Of a DNA stretch of 64,000 nucleotides, positions 47,248 to 60,439 are shown in pieces (within the stretch, counting starts at the first letter, position 1; each line of letters begins with the position of its first letter). The notes below the pieces were generated by a model. That model had not been told where the DNA came from, made no database searches, and saw only the letters and a list, made by a program, of their open reading frames with translations. The position numbers and the translations under genes were made by a program. Source of the stretch: Vitis vinifera. Its lineage: Eukaryota > Streptophyta > Magnoliopsida > Vitales > Vitaceae. The stretch spans positions 4,249,501-4,313,500 of the forward strand of contig NC_081810.1 of assembly GCF_030704535.1 (NCBI RefSeq), in the 5' to 3' direction.

Positions 47248-50200
47248 ATGCAGACTCCAAAAGCAAGGTAACTTGAAATGCTTTTATGATTGCTCTCTTT
47301 CTCTTTGGGGGTGCTTGTCCGATTTTCTTGGTTAAATTGGAAGGATTGTTTTGTTCTTTGAGGCAATTTGAGGGTTGGTTGTTTCTCTTTTGTACTATGC
47401 AAAGCTAAGCTTTAGATTTTTATCTATTGTCCAATTGAAATTGTGGGGGCCAGTCTCAATGAAGGCAATAAATAACTTTGTAGTTGTGCTTGATATTGAT
47501 GGCAGTTGTTATTAGTGTTAGTATTCTTTACTCATTTTATTGTGAAGACTCTTCCTTCTTTTATTATTTCCTTTTTGTTTGCCATTCATTTATCATGCGT
47601 GCTAATGAATCCATGAAACTTACAACATCAAGCAACAATTGAGGGCCAGATTCTATGGTAAGTGTCTGACTTGCAATTTTAACAAAGATTTAGTGTTGCC
47701 CACTTTCGCTTGGACCTACTGGGCTATGCAGGGATATCTTTTCATATCTCATGCTTTTACTACTGAGCTATGTGCTAGTGGGGACATGAAAAGCTTCATG
47801 TCTAGACAGAATAATCTTTTCATAACTCTTTCTTTTACTGATTTTTTGTACTCTCTGGAGAATGGAAAAGGTTTCTATGTTCTCTAATTCTAAAATATTC
47901 TTTTTTTCTTGTGGGATTTGATGATGATCTGCTAGAGTTTCAGTGTTACTAGTTTGGTTCTGCTATGTCAAGGCGTTGGATATCCATTAGTTGGCCTTGG
48001 TAGTATATAATGGGGCAACGATAATACTTTCGCTTTTTGCAAGTAAATGAAGTGTTGCCATCTACTAGAGTATACATGGGGTGTTAAGTGGGAAGGTGAA
48101 TAGCAGTGCACCTCTTGAACAAGTTATGATATTAGCCATTTGGTGCATTTTTACAAAATTCCCTGAAATTTTGACTCAGTTTGGTATTCTACCAGAACTT
48201 TCTTTAGAGTATATTGAATTTCAAATGTAAATTTCTATTAATGTTCAATGGTAAAATTTATTTAGTCAAAAGTGCAAGTTATGAATAGTTTCACCATAAT
48301 TCTTAATTGTTGAATAATAATGACCAAAATACACTCTTTCTTCTTTTATTTTCTTAAAAAGTTTATACCAAAAGCTTCTTCTTCTTCTTTGCCAGTAAAA
48401 GTTCAAACTTAGACATGAAGTATCTAATCTCTATTCAGTCGAGAACAGCAAAGTTGACAGTTCCCACCTATAAGGTTAGAAGGTGGATTTCGTGGGACTT
48501 AAGTTATCCTCAAGAGTTATGGTTTAGGTGACCTAAGGACCAAGTTTTTCCATTTCTATGTAGTTTGTGAAATCTTGTCTAGTTCCTGGTAACAGGAAGG
48601 CCTTTTGGAGATAAAGCCCAATTTTATGGGCCAAGTTCAATCATTTGTGAAATATTAAGTTTCTTAACTATTCCTAAAAATTCAAAATGAAAAATATACA
48701 TCTCAATTATGACTATGATTGCCTTCCCTCTCATTTATATTTATTATTTTATTAACTCATCTTTTTACAAATATTTCCCATTTTTTTAAAGTAATTTCTG
48801 GTAAATCACTATCACAAAAATCTGAACTTGTCATTAAGGTTGAGAATATTGTTGTGTGACAAGATCAATTTGGTACTGCATCCAAAAGGTGGTCCATCAG
48901 ATGCACATCTAAATTGATGCATAATGTGAAAGAATATAAGAAGGTACATGGAGCCTATCAACTGTCATGTCATGATTTGACTTCAGGTTTACTGTTGCCA
49001 AAACTGTAGAATATGGAATTTTGTTTGGAACTCAAGATTGTTCCTTTGTTTTCTATTTATGACTTATTGACATTTCACTTTTGTAGCAAAAGTAGTCCTT
49101 CAGGAGCACCTCAAAAGATCTCTCCTCGAACTGTACGCCAACTCAAGACAACTTCCTTAGAGTCTGACTCTGCATCCTCTTCGAATCAAGCAAGTAGAAC
49201 ACCAAAAGATAAAAGCCCTAAGGTTATTGAGCGCAGGTCACCCAGAAGCCCAGTGTCTGAGGTACTTTAGTTTACACAATTGATCTATCATCCTGTTGTT
49301 TTCAGTTTAAAGAATGTTTGAGAACCTCTGGGATTAATCTTCAGAATATGTAAAGCACACAAGTGTTAAATTTTTTTTTTTTTTGTGTATTACTGGCCTC
49401 ATACAAGTTCTCTCTGGAAATTGTTTCACTATAATATACATTAATTATTTCAAGGTCCCTAGTAATACAAATAATATTATGCAAGATTCTTTCTTGAGCT
49501 TCCTGTTCCTTCTTGACAATTTTATGTTAGGAAGAGGAACGTTAGTTGTAGTATTCTTATTAATTTCTGTTGCCTTTTTAATTCATTTTCCATACTATGA
49601 AATCACGTTTTGATGATTTGATAAACACCCATCTGAACTAGAAATATTTGAGTGTCAAATGCCTGAACTGTTAATAATGGTGCCGAAGATCTCCTTGGTC
49701 CATTTCTGTGATACCCTGTTAAGTGGGATTGTTATGGATACTTTCATCGAATTATCACTGATGTCTAGGAGTCTCTGTTAGATTTTTGATAGGCACATCA
49801 CAAAAACTAGGCTGGGCCCTGAAACCTAGTTAAAGTTTGCATTATAGATATCTTGCATTTGGTTTCAGTTTTTGAGAAAGGCAAGGAGAGATACAGCTTT
49901 GTAATCTTATTTTAAGAGAGTGATTATTCAAATAATTTTCATGGATACAGGCACATTGATTTTCTGGACCAAATGATAGTTGCTGGTTTGGGGCATTTTG
50001 ATCCCATCTTTTGATGGTCAAATTGACAGTCATGGATTTTAGTTTTTTTGTCAAGTTCTTTATCTATTTTTGTTGTCCAAATCATCCTTTGTCTGTTATT
50101 TTTCTTTTCTGTTTTTTTTTTTTCATTGGTTTTTGAATTAAATCTATGACCAAATGAAAGTGTCTGTAGATATAACTTATAAAGTCTGCTGTTGAAAGAA

Positions 50201-51924
50201 GTTCAGAATTTTTAGACCTTTATTTTTCTTCTTGCAAGCTCCAGAAAAAACGCCCAAACAAAGTGACCGAATTGGAATCTCAGATCTCTAAGCTTCAGGA
50301 GGATCTGAAGAAGGCAAAGGATCAGTTGAGTTCTTCTGAATCATGGAAAAGGAGTGCTCAACAAGATGCCGAGGAATCCAAGAAGCAGCTATCAGCCATG
50401 TCATCAAAGCTTGAAGAGTCCCAGAGGCAGCTTCTTGAGCTGTCTGCTTCTGAGGAAGATCGTGTCATTGAGCTTCAAAAGATCTCACAAGAAAGGGATC
50501 GAGCATGGGAGTCAGAGCTCAGGGCTGTCGAGAAGCAGCATTCTGTTGACTCAGCTGCCTTGGCCTCTGCCATGAGCGAGATTCAGCGGCTGAAATCCCA
50601 GCTTGAAATGAAAGTTGAATCTCAGGTTGCTCAGACCAAGCATACAGAATCAGCTGACTCTGAGCTTCATAGCTTGAAAGAAAACCTTGCAGAAACCCTC
50701 TCTCTTGTGGAGAACATGAAAAACCAGCTAAAGGATTCGAAAGAATCAGAGGCTCAGGCCCAAGCACTGGCTAGTGAAACGCTTCTGCAATTGGAAACTG
50801 CAAAAAGTACCATAGAGGCACTCAGAACAGATGGTATTAAAGCCGCAGAGACTTATAACTCCATCTCTTTGGAGTTAAATGAGTCAAGAGCACGTGTAAA
50901 CTTTCTAGAAGGACTAGTAAGCAAGCTTAAGACAGATCTTACTGAAGCTCGCAGCAGTTCCCCAAATTATGCAGGTAATGATAATCTTGATGAGCAGCAA
51001 GCTTCAGAACATGAGGAAATAGAAGAGTCGAATCAACTCAAAGCAGAGCTTGCTTCTCTGAAAATTGAAGTGGGACAGTTAAAATCTGCTCTGGATGCTG
51101 CTGAGATCAGATACCACGAAGAACATGTTCAGAGCACAGTCCAGATTAGAAGTGCTTATGAGCATGTAGAGCATGTGAAGTCTGCATCAAGTTCGAGACA
51201 GGCTGAACTACAGGTGGAACTAGAGAAAACAAAGGCTGATATTGAAGAGTTGAAGGCAAACTTGATGGATAAGGAAACTGAATTACAGGGTATTTCAGAG
51301 GAGAATGAGGGGCTGATGATGAAGCTTCAGAGTAACTTGTCATGCCAGAGAGAATATGAACTGGAAAGGGAGCTTAAGAAATCAAAGGAGGATGTTGCAA
51401 AACTGAAGGAAAATTTGATGGATAAGGAGACAGAATTTCAGTATGTAGTAGACGAGAATGAGACGCTGAAATTGGAAATGAAGAAAAGAGAAATGGACAA
51501 GGGCAAATTTGGTGATGGCATTGCTTCCGAAATAGAGGCAGCAAGAGCTGCAGAGCAAGAAGCTCTCTTGAAGCTGGGGTATGTGATGGAGGAGGCAGAT
51601 AAGAGTAGCAGGAGGGCAGCTCGGGTGGCTGAACAGCTAGAGGCAACACAGGTGGCAAATTCTGAAATGGAAGCAGAGCTGAGGAAGCTCAAGGTGCAAT
51701 CGGACCAGTGGAGGAAGGCCGCAGAGGCTGCTGCAGCTATGCTTTCAGCAGGCAGCAATGGAAAGTTGACTGAGAAAACAGGATCTCTGGACAGTAACTA
51801 TAATCACATTACTGGGAAGATCACTTCACCTTACTCAGAAGACTTGGACGATGAATCACCCAAGAAGAAAAACGGGAACGTGCTAAAGAAGATTGGGGTG
51901 TTATGGAAGAAGCCACATAAATAA
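47248..51924 (+). CDS. Interactor of constitutive active ROPs (ICR/RIP family)
   Basis: Coiled-coil effector that binds active ROP GTPases at the plasma membrane or on microtubules. Coding exons: 47248-47267, 49087-49261, 50239-51924; all in phase, 626 aa. It begins [16 protein letters not shown], followed by a Ser/Pro-rich segment ([19 protein letters not shown]) and [18 protein letters not shown]; from about residue 75 to 560 it is almost continuous heptad-type coiled coil. Two related LMDKETE(L/F)Q repeats lie within it. The conserved QWRKAA motif, needed for ROP binding in ICR1, is at 555-560, and the C-terminus ends [12 protein letters not shown], typical of the family. The length suits the longer ICR2/ICR3 group rather than ICR1. 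The third exon could instead start at 50245 (CTCCAG lost), because both TTGCAAG and CTCCAG are usable acceptors. Confidence 0.93.
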
Positions 51925-52249
51925 GATCACCATTAAGAAGGCAGGTTCAGTGTTCCTTGCTATTATCGCTTTATTCTAACCTATTTATTTCACCAATTCG
52001 AACTAACCACATCCTCTAATCTTTTGACAGATACCTTGGTGGGTGGAAACATCTACTTCTCACCATTGAAAGTAAACTTGGGGTGGTAATGGATACAATT
52101 TGCAAAGCTCTAATTATGGTATGTAAGTGGTCAGTGTGTCTGGTTGTATAATAGAACCTTCTGGCCATCAGGCACCATTGAGTAAATACGTAGGGCCGTG
52201 GAGGCAACTACCATTGTAATAACATTTAACTGTTTTTACTTGCTTTTCA

Positions 52250-53090
52250 ACCACTGTTGATTCTCAGATACTGTTTCCTTGTGAACTAGTTTCTCAGGCC
52301 GGTTCATGAATGAATTCTGCATAAGCAAGTTAGTTTTGTTGTGCTATGTAAATGCAGTTGGGCCCTGTCTCCATACCTTGCAGGATGCCTTAAAATATTG
52401 CTCTGAATTCTGTCATATCTGTTGGATAAATGGGGAAAGAGTTGATGAATTCTAAGGATGCAGCCCAAGAATGCGGGCTGGATTAGGTGGCATGTTGCTA
52501 TTCTGCTACCCTTATCCATCTGATTGTGAGGAATGGTAGAACAATTTTTTTTTTTTGGAAAACACAAATAGCATGAAAACATATTTGATTGTGAACTGTT
52601 CCTGAAATGGGTTTTTGAAAATTGTTTTGAAAATAAGATATTTAAAAAATATATATTTTAATTATTTTCACTTGTATTTTGGAGTTTATTTTAAAAAATA
52701 TTTATATATGGGAGAATAACTAAACATAAAATAGTATGGATAAAAGCTCTTTTAAAAAATATTTGAAAACACAAAAACATTATAGATGGTATCAAATAGA
52801 ATTTTTATGGATGTGTTAAGTTAGATTATTTATAATTTTATACATGAGTCATGGCCAATGAGGACATTTTATTGGGCTAAAACGAGGACGTTATGTTTGT
52901 ATGAAATATGACTATTAGTCTATTCTTTAAATTGTAAAGGCCAAAGGTGTACAATATTTATATAAATTCTTATATTCTTTCTTTTTTCTTTTTCTATGAT
53001 TTTTTTCTTATATGAAAATAGAAAAATGATTAGTTTGTCATATACTCAAGCATCAACAAGGTTTTTCAACTTTAATGGATTAGAATAGAG
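52250..53090. other. Intergenic sequence between ICR and RPS23
   Basis: No gene supported. Up to about 52300 it is probably ICR 3' UTR. From 52580 to 52800 an AT-rich MITE-like sequence (TTTGAAAATTGTTTTGAAAA) is present. The last part leads into the RPS23 promoter. Confidence 0.5.
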
Positions 53091-53091
53091 C

Positions 53092-53189
53092 GGCCCATCA
53101 TGTGGCCCAATCCAAAGGTTTTCAAATTTAATGGTTTTGGGCCTTTGGCCCTTAGGACCTTTTAAAACTCTGGCATCACGTTAGGGTTT
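53092..53189 (+). promoter_or_regulatory. RPS23 promoter: three site II motifs plus telo-box
   Basis: GGCCCA at 53092-53097 and 53104-53109 and TGGGCC at 53138-53143 are site II (TCP-type) elements; a telo-box TTAGGGTTT (reverse AAACCCTAA) sits at 53181-53189, 77 bp before the ATG. This arrangement is the known hallmark of plant ribosomal-protein promoters. A pyrimidine-rich TCTTCTTCATCTTCGTCTTC follows just before the start codon. Confidence 0.8.
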
Positions 53190-53265
53190 CACTGACGCTG
53201 GAGCTCCCGCGGTGCAGCCTTCTACTCTATTCTTCTTCATCTTCGTCTTCGCACGGCCTGCAAAC

Positions 53266-55396
<2,131 letters not shown>

Positions 55397-55904
55397 AGTC
55401 CTTAAAATAATTTTCTCTGGCCTCAAGTTTCCAACACTCGAGGGAAGTGGCAATTTTGTTGGAAGTTTTTTCCCCTTTTGTTGGACATTTTGTTTCATGG
55501 GGTAACCTTTTCACTTGCTGTTCTTATGAGATCAAATTCAAAACCGTCCTTTTTCTCCCCACATGGATCCATATATTATACTGTGAACTCTTAGTAATTT
55601 CTATATTGTGTCTTTAGATTTCTGAATGAGTATATTTTGGGTTCAATTTCATGTCTCCTCTGCTCATAGATGTGGTGGAAGGTAGGAAAATACATTTCAT
55701 TATTTATCATTTATTCTATTGCGAATTTTCACTTTCACCTGCCATGGCAAAAATGGTGGTGCAAATAGCATCATCCTTCCTGAAACACCTGCAAATTTCT
55801 CTGGGGGTGATTGGGTTTGGTGGGTTGTTGAGGGGGGAGGAACTAATACATGTGATTATTGATATTAGATTCTCCATGCTCAAACAATTTCCCTAAAGTT
55901 GCAA

Positions 55905-56887
55905 TTTTTAAACCGGACCGGACCGGATGGTCCGATCGGTCTGACCGTTGACCAGTCACCAGTTCGGTTCAGTTCATCCCTTTGAACTGACCAGCCTTTG
56001 AACCGTCAGAACCGATGGACAGATCGGTTCAATCAGTTTGTAACGAACCGAACGGTTCAAATGAACTTTTTCCTTGGCTTCCAAAATGATGTCTTCCCTT
56101 TCTTCTTCGTTCTTCTAGAACGTTCTTCCCCCACCCACAGTTGATCGTGATTCGATTAAGTTACATAAAAATTTTCAAACATTCTCATTTTCTTCCCAAT
56201 CACAACAACATGTCAGAACATTTTCAAAATAAAAACTAAAAATCAGAGATTCCCTTTTAGAAGCAAACATTCAGGATTCAAGATCAAAGAAGATGAAGAA
56301 GAAAAAAACAATCAAAAAACAAAGTATTTTCAGAGAATATCTTTTAGTTATTTTAGTTGTTTTTACTTATTTTCTAAGGATTATTTTTAAAAACATATTT
56401 AAAAATATTCAAGATCAAAGAAGATGAAGAAGAAAAAAACCAACTCGTGACCTGTTCGGAAATAAGAGAAGCTTTAGTGTCGACGGTGATGACTCGTCAA
56501 GTAGACTGAATCATAGTGCTGTGCCAGGGGAGCTGATAAAGTAAAAATTGAAAAATACCTTTTATATGTATGAGATATGATTTAATGGTAAAAACATTAC
56601 TATTTTAAATTAATTTCTGATTTTAAAATAAATTTTTTATTTAAAAATAAATATTAAAATTTTAAATTTTAAATCATAAATCAAAATTATGATTTTAATT
56701 TTAATTTCTAATTTGAAACTAATTTTCTGATTTTTAAATAAAATTTTAATTTTTAAATAATATATAAATTATTATTTTAATTTTTATAATTATTTTAAAA
56801 TTTAATAATTTATAAATTATATATTTATGACGTCACCGATTCAACCGCTGGTCCGATCAGTAAACTGTGAACCAATAACTTTTTCGG

Positions 56888-56937
<50 letters not shown>

Positions 56938-56954
56938 GTATATGTATATGTATG
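55905..56954. mobile_element. Transposon-like block with TA microsatellite
   Basis: Starts AAACCGGACCGGACCGGATG, continues with many CGGTTC/GAACCG words to 56060, and resumes this style at 56826-56890 (CACCGATTCAACCGCTGGTC, then TTTTTCGGTTA). The CCGGTTC-rich ends around an AT-rich interior resemble widespread plant DNA-transposon derivatives; clear TIRs were not resolved. Inside, a 32-bp phrase TCAAGATCAAAGAAGATGAA occurs at about 56278 and 56408. The right end abuts (TA)n from 56889 to 56930, followed by TGTATA repeats. Confidence 0.5.
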
Positions 56955-56959
56955 TCATT

Positions 56960-58400
56960 CTAAGGTTTTCTATACTCAGCATCTGAAACTAGAAATTTTG
57001 AATTCAGAACATGTATAAACAATGTTGCTTCAATCCAATACTTGCTCGAGCTTTGTAGTAGCTTAGTCTGCCCGCATTTGAACCAGGCCCATCTGGTCCA
57101 ATCCAATCTGCTGCCACATGTCCAATTCCCTTCATCAGATGAGAGCACACACCCTGCTTGGTCCACTGTGGCACAATATATATATATATAGAAAGAAGAA
57201 AATCGAGGGACTTTTTTTTTTCACTTTGGCAAGCAAAAAGAAAAACGAAAAAAGAGACATTTTTTCATTTTGAAGTTTGTAATAAAAAATGGTAGATTAG
57301 TCCAGGTCTCCATCCAAGAATTAAGCATGAAGTGTGAAAGGTGCGGGTGCCAAAATGGACTGTCTTTTTTTCACATGTAGAAGGGAAAAATAAAAAATGT
57401 GAGACACAACAAAGATGGAGTTGGTCAAAGTTGGATATCCAACATTAAAGTCGTCCAAACACGTCAACTGTTTGGATGATCAGGGTATGCCAATATGCCT
57501 TGTTTTACAATATCAATTTGTCGGTCTACCGACTACGCCTCCATCATCTTCTTCCCCCACATTCAACGGCGACAAAACAAGGAGGCCAATAAGGCTAAAC
57601 AACATATGTGGATGCATTTTCAAGGATTGACCGGAGAATTATCCCTCATAAAAAGAATAGAAATAAAACGACCAGACTTGTCTATTGTTGAACTGACCAG
57701 TCACCTGTTCAGGTGAGGTTTTCTTTTCTTTTGGTTTTTTTAATAAGAAACAAAGCCCCTGCACCCTTGTGAGAGGGGCAGAGTTGTAATTTCAGATTAA
57801 AAGAGTAGAGTATTAGGGAATATTTGAAGAGTGGGGAAGACCCAATTACCTAGGTTAGTAGACGGACTTTGAAAAATTATTAAAATTGAAATGATGTTCA
57901 AAGTGATTACTGACCAAACTCTCACGCCCATATCCTAAGCAGGATTTTGTCTGCTTACGGTAACAAAATCTATCCCGAAATTGATGCTCATGCTTCCTTC
58001 CTTCAGCCTTCAGCTTCACTGAAATTCCAATGCCTAGGAATCCTGAAACTATTCCCAATTGATCTGCCTACTCCCATTTGTTTTATTATTCATAGCATCT
58101 ACCTGAAAATGAGAAGCAATCATGATAGAATATCACTTGCTCCTTCAGAACTCAAAATTCCTGACAGCCAACATTTTTTTTTTTTGAATGCTTCAGAGAA
58201 TATGAAACATTCACTCTCAATCTCTCCAGACAAGATGTATTGATTAGTTCATTCTACCTCTGGAAAATTTCCTTACTGGGTTAGAAGACAAATGTGAAAT
58301 TTCATTAGTTTATCACTAGGTTTGAAAGAAACAAAAAAGAGGAGAAGAAAAAACATCAAGTACTGAAGTACTCTTCATACAAAACTCTCAAGGATTAATT
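56960..58400. other. Intergenic sequence between RPS23 and Dof genes
   Basis: No gene supported. Open frames here are short and in conflicting strands. The right part, from about 58250, is probably 3' UTR of the minus-strand Dof gene. Confidence 0.5.
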
Positions 58401-58498
58401 AAATTCAGATTGGAGTCTGAAAAGAGAAAGCAACTCTCTCTAGCCATATTCCTCTTCTCTCTTTCTTGCAAACAAGAAGCTAGCTGGCTTCCAAGATC

Positions 58499-60218
58499 TC
58501 ACATGAGAGGACTGTTGAGAAGCCCATGCCAGGATGAAGCAAGTCCATTCCAGCTCTCTCTTCCTGAATCAACTTCACCCATGCTCCCATCTGGGTTGAG
58601 CTGCTGCCATGGAAACCCCCACAGAACCCTATTCTCACCTTCCCTCCCATGGCACAACTCTTGCTTCATTGTGGTTACTGTCACTGCTGTAGTAGTTGCA
58701 CCACTCATTTCTTCATATGGCAGAACCATATGCTCACCACCAACTCCACCATTTTCCACCTCTCCTCCCATGCCTCCATTACCAAACCCATAATACAGAT
58801 TATGATACCCAGATGGGGTTTCTAGAAAGTTGGTCCTCAGAGCATCAAGAAGGCCAGGAGTAGTAGTTCCACAAGTGTTGACACACTGGTTTCCAAGAAC
58901 ATCACAATGGGTATTGTTAGGGTTCCCCATAAGAGCAAGATCATGATGATGATCATCATACCCTAACTGCCCACCAGTTTGTTTCTGGAGCCTAGCAAAT
59001 GCAAGGGTGAGGTCATTGGAGTCATAAGTTAGGGGTGGGAGAACATTGAGTGGATTGGGATTGGTTGTGAGTGGTTGATCTTGGGTCCTTTTGGATGATG
59101 AAGACGATGATGATCTCTTGTTCTTCCTGCACCCTCCCCCAACAGGAACATTCCTTAGGGTTCCTCCTTTGGTCCAGTACCTCCTGCATGACTTGCAGAA
59201 GTACCTTGGCTGAGACAGACTGTAGTTGTTGTAGTAACAGAACTTGGTATTGGTGGAATCACATCTTGGGCATTTTAGAGCTTGTTCTGGTGGCCTTGGT
59301 TTCCTCTCCTGCTGTGCTTTTGAGCAAACCAACATGCTTTCTAGTGACTGGGTATCCATTTCCTGAAACAAATCAACATAATTATACAATTAATTGAAGA
59401 AAAATGGTAAGATATATATGAAGCTCCAGACCACTCCCATACATATATATGTATATATAGAGAGAGAGAGAGAGAGAGAGAAAAGAAAAAGATTTTCTTA
59501 TAGATAAATGCACACATTATCAAACTAAAATTAATGCACATAGAATCAACAATTTTCATTTTCCTTGTGGGATTGAGTTGTGAAATATCTGAAACCTTTA
59601 ATGGCATTCCTAATTCTCACTTTTAAATGCTCATTATAAGTCATGAAATTGCAATTGTGAAGAGGACAAAAAAAGAGGGGGGCCAAACCATTATTAGCCC
59701 ATTGTATTGACGAGAAAATGGAGGAAAATTAGAGAAAATGAGGACATGGGGTTGACAGATTTTAAGGGAAAATTTCCCAAAGGCCACAAGAGTTCATTCT
59801 GCCCTTAATTCATAAACAAAAATTTTAAAAAAGGTCGGTGCTTGGTTCAAAATTTAAGATTTCATTGTTAAAGAACAAGTTAGAAAAGTGATCGAACACT
59901 TGAACATCCAAAAGGCAGACCTCGAAAAATCATTGTCTCTTTTCCTTTTAAGCTAGTTTCAGTGAAGCAGATCCAAAACCCATAATTAAATTCCCTTCAA
60001 TTCCTAAAAAAGAAGCATAAAAAGCAAAGAGAAAATACCCAAAACCCAATACCATTCCCAATTATTCCTCAAAAACAAAATCCCTTTTCCTCTCCCAAGT
60101 TCGAAGAAGCAAGCATAAAAGAGAAGAAAAGTGAGATGAAAGATCGAAAGAAAGAAACAACACCCACAGAGCCTCCCTAATCAAAACCTACCTGGCGTTG
60201 TGCACTTGAGGCATCCAT
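58499..60218 (-). CDS. Dof-type zinc finger transcription factor
   Basis: Nuclear plant-specific transcription factor binding AAAG cores. Exons in gene order: 60218-60192 (MDASSAQRQ) and 59362-58499, separated by an 829-bp GT-AG intron; 296 aa. The Dof domain runs from about 38 to 92, with zinc ligands Cys40, Cys43, Cys65 and Cys68 (CX2CX21CX2C), [16 protein letters not shown] and [21 protein letters not shown] serine run and basic KR follow, then a Gly/Asn-rich tail and the C-terminal [17 protein letters not shown]. The family member cannot be named; the layout fits the Dof group with a short first exon. The 5' leader contains an out-of-frame ATG four bases upstream of the start (60222), which opens a short frame that would overlap the CDS across the splice junction. 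The second exon alone could start at Met59359 (EMDTQSLES). Confidence 0.93.
59443..59482. repeat. AT/GA compound microsatellite in Dof intron
   Basis: An ATATATATGTATATATA stretch runs into about eleven GA units. It lies close to the 3' end of the Dof intron (gene orientation), where it reads (TC)n then (TA)n. Confidence 0.85.
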
Positions 60219-60399
60219 CCATGCAAATCAAAGACCCAACCCCCAGCTAGAGTGATAAACAGTAGTAGTGAGAAAAAGAGAGAAACCCAGAGAGAAAGAT
60301 AGAGAGAAAATAGAGAGGACTTTGGAGTCATGCAAAGTAAGGAAATGAAGCCAACCCCTGAGAATAAATAAAGACTCGAGAGAAAAGAGAGGGAAGAAA

Positions 60400-60432
60400 G
60401 AGAGGAGAGAGAGAAAGAGAGAGAGAGAGAGG
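60400..60432 (-). promoter_or_regulatory. CT-rich tract at Dof transcription start region
   Basis: In gene orientation the sequence reads CCTCTCTCTCTCTCTC then TTTCTCTCTC, about 190-215 bp before the ATG. Plant core promoters often contain such pyrimidine patches or GAGA-type repeats near the start site. This is an inference from position and composition. Confidence 0.35.
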
Positions 60433-60439
60433 TTGTAAT

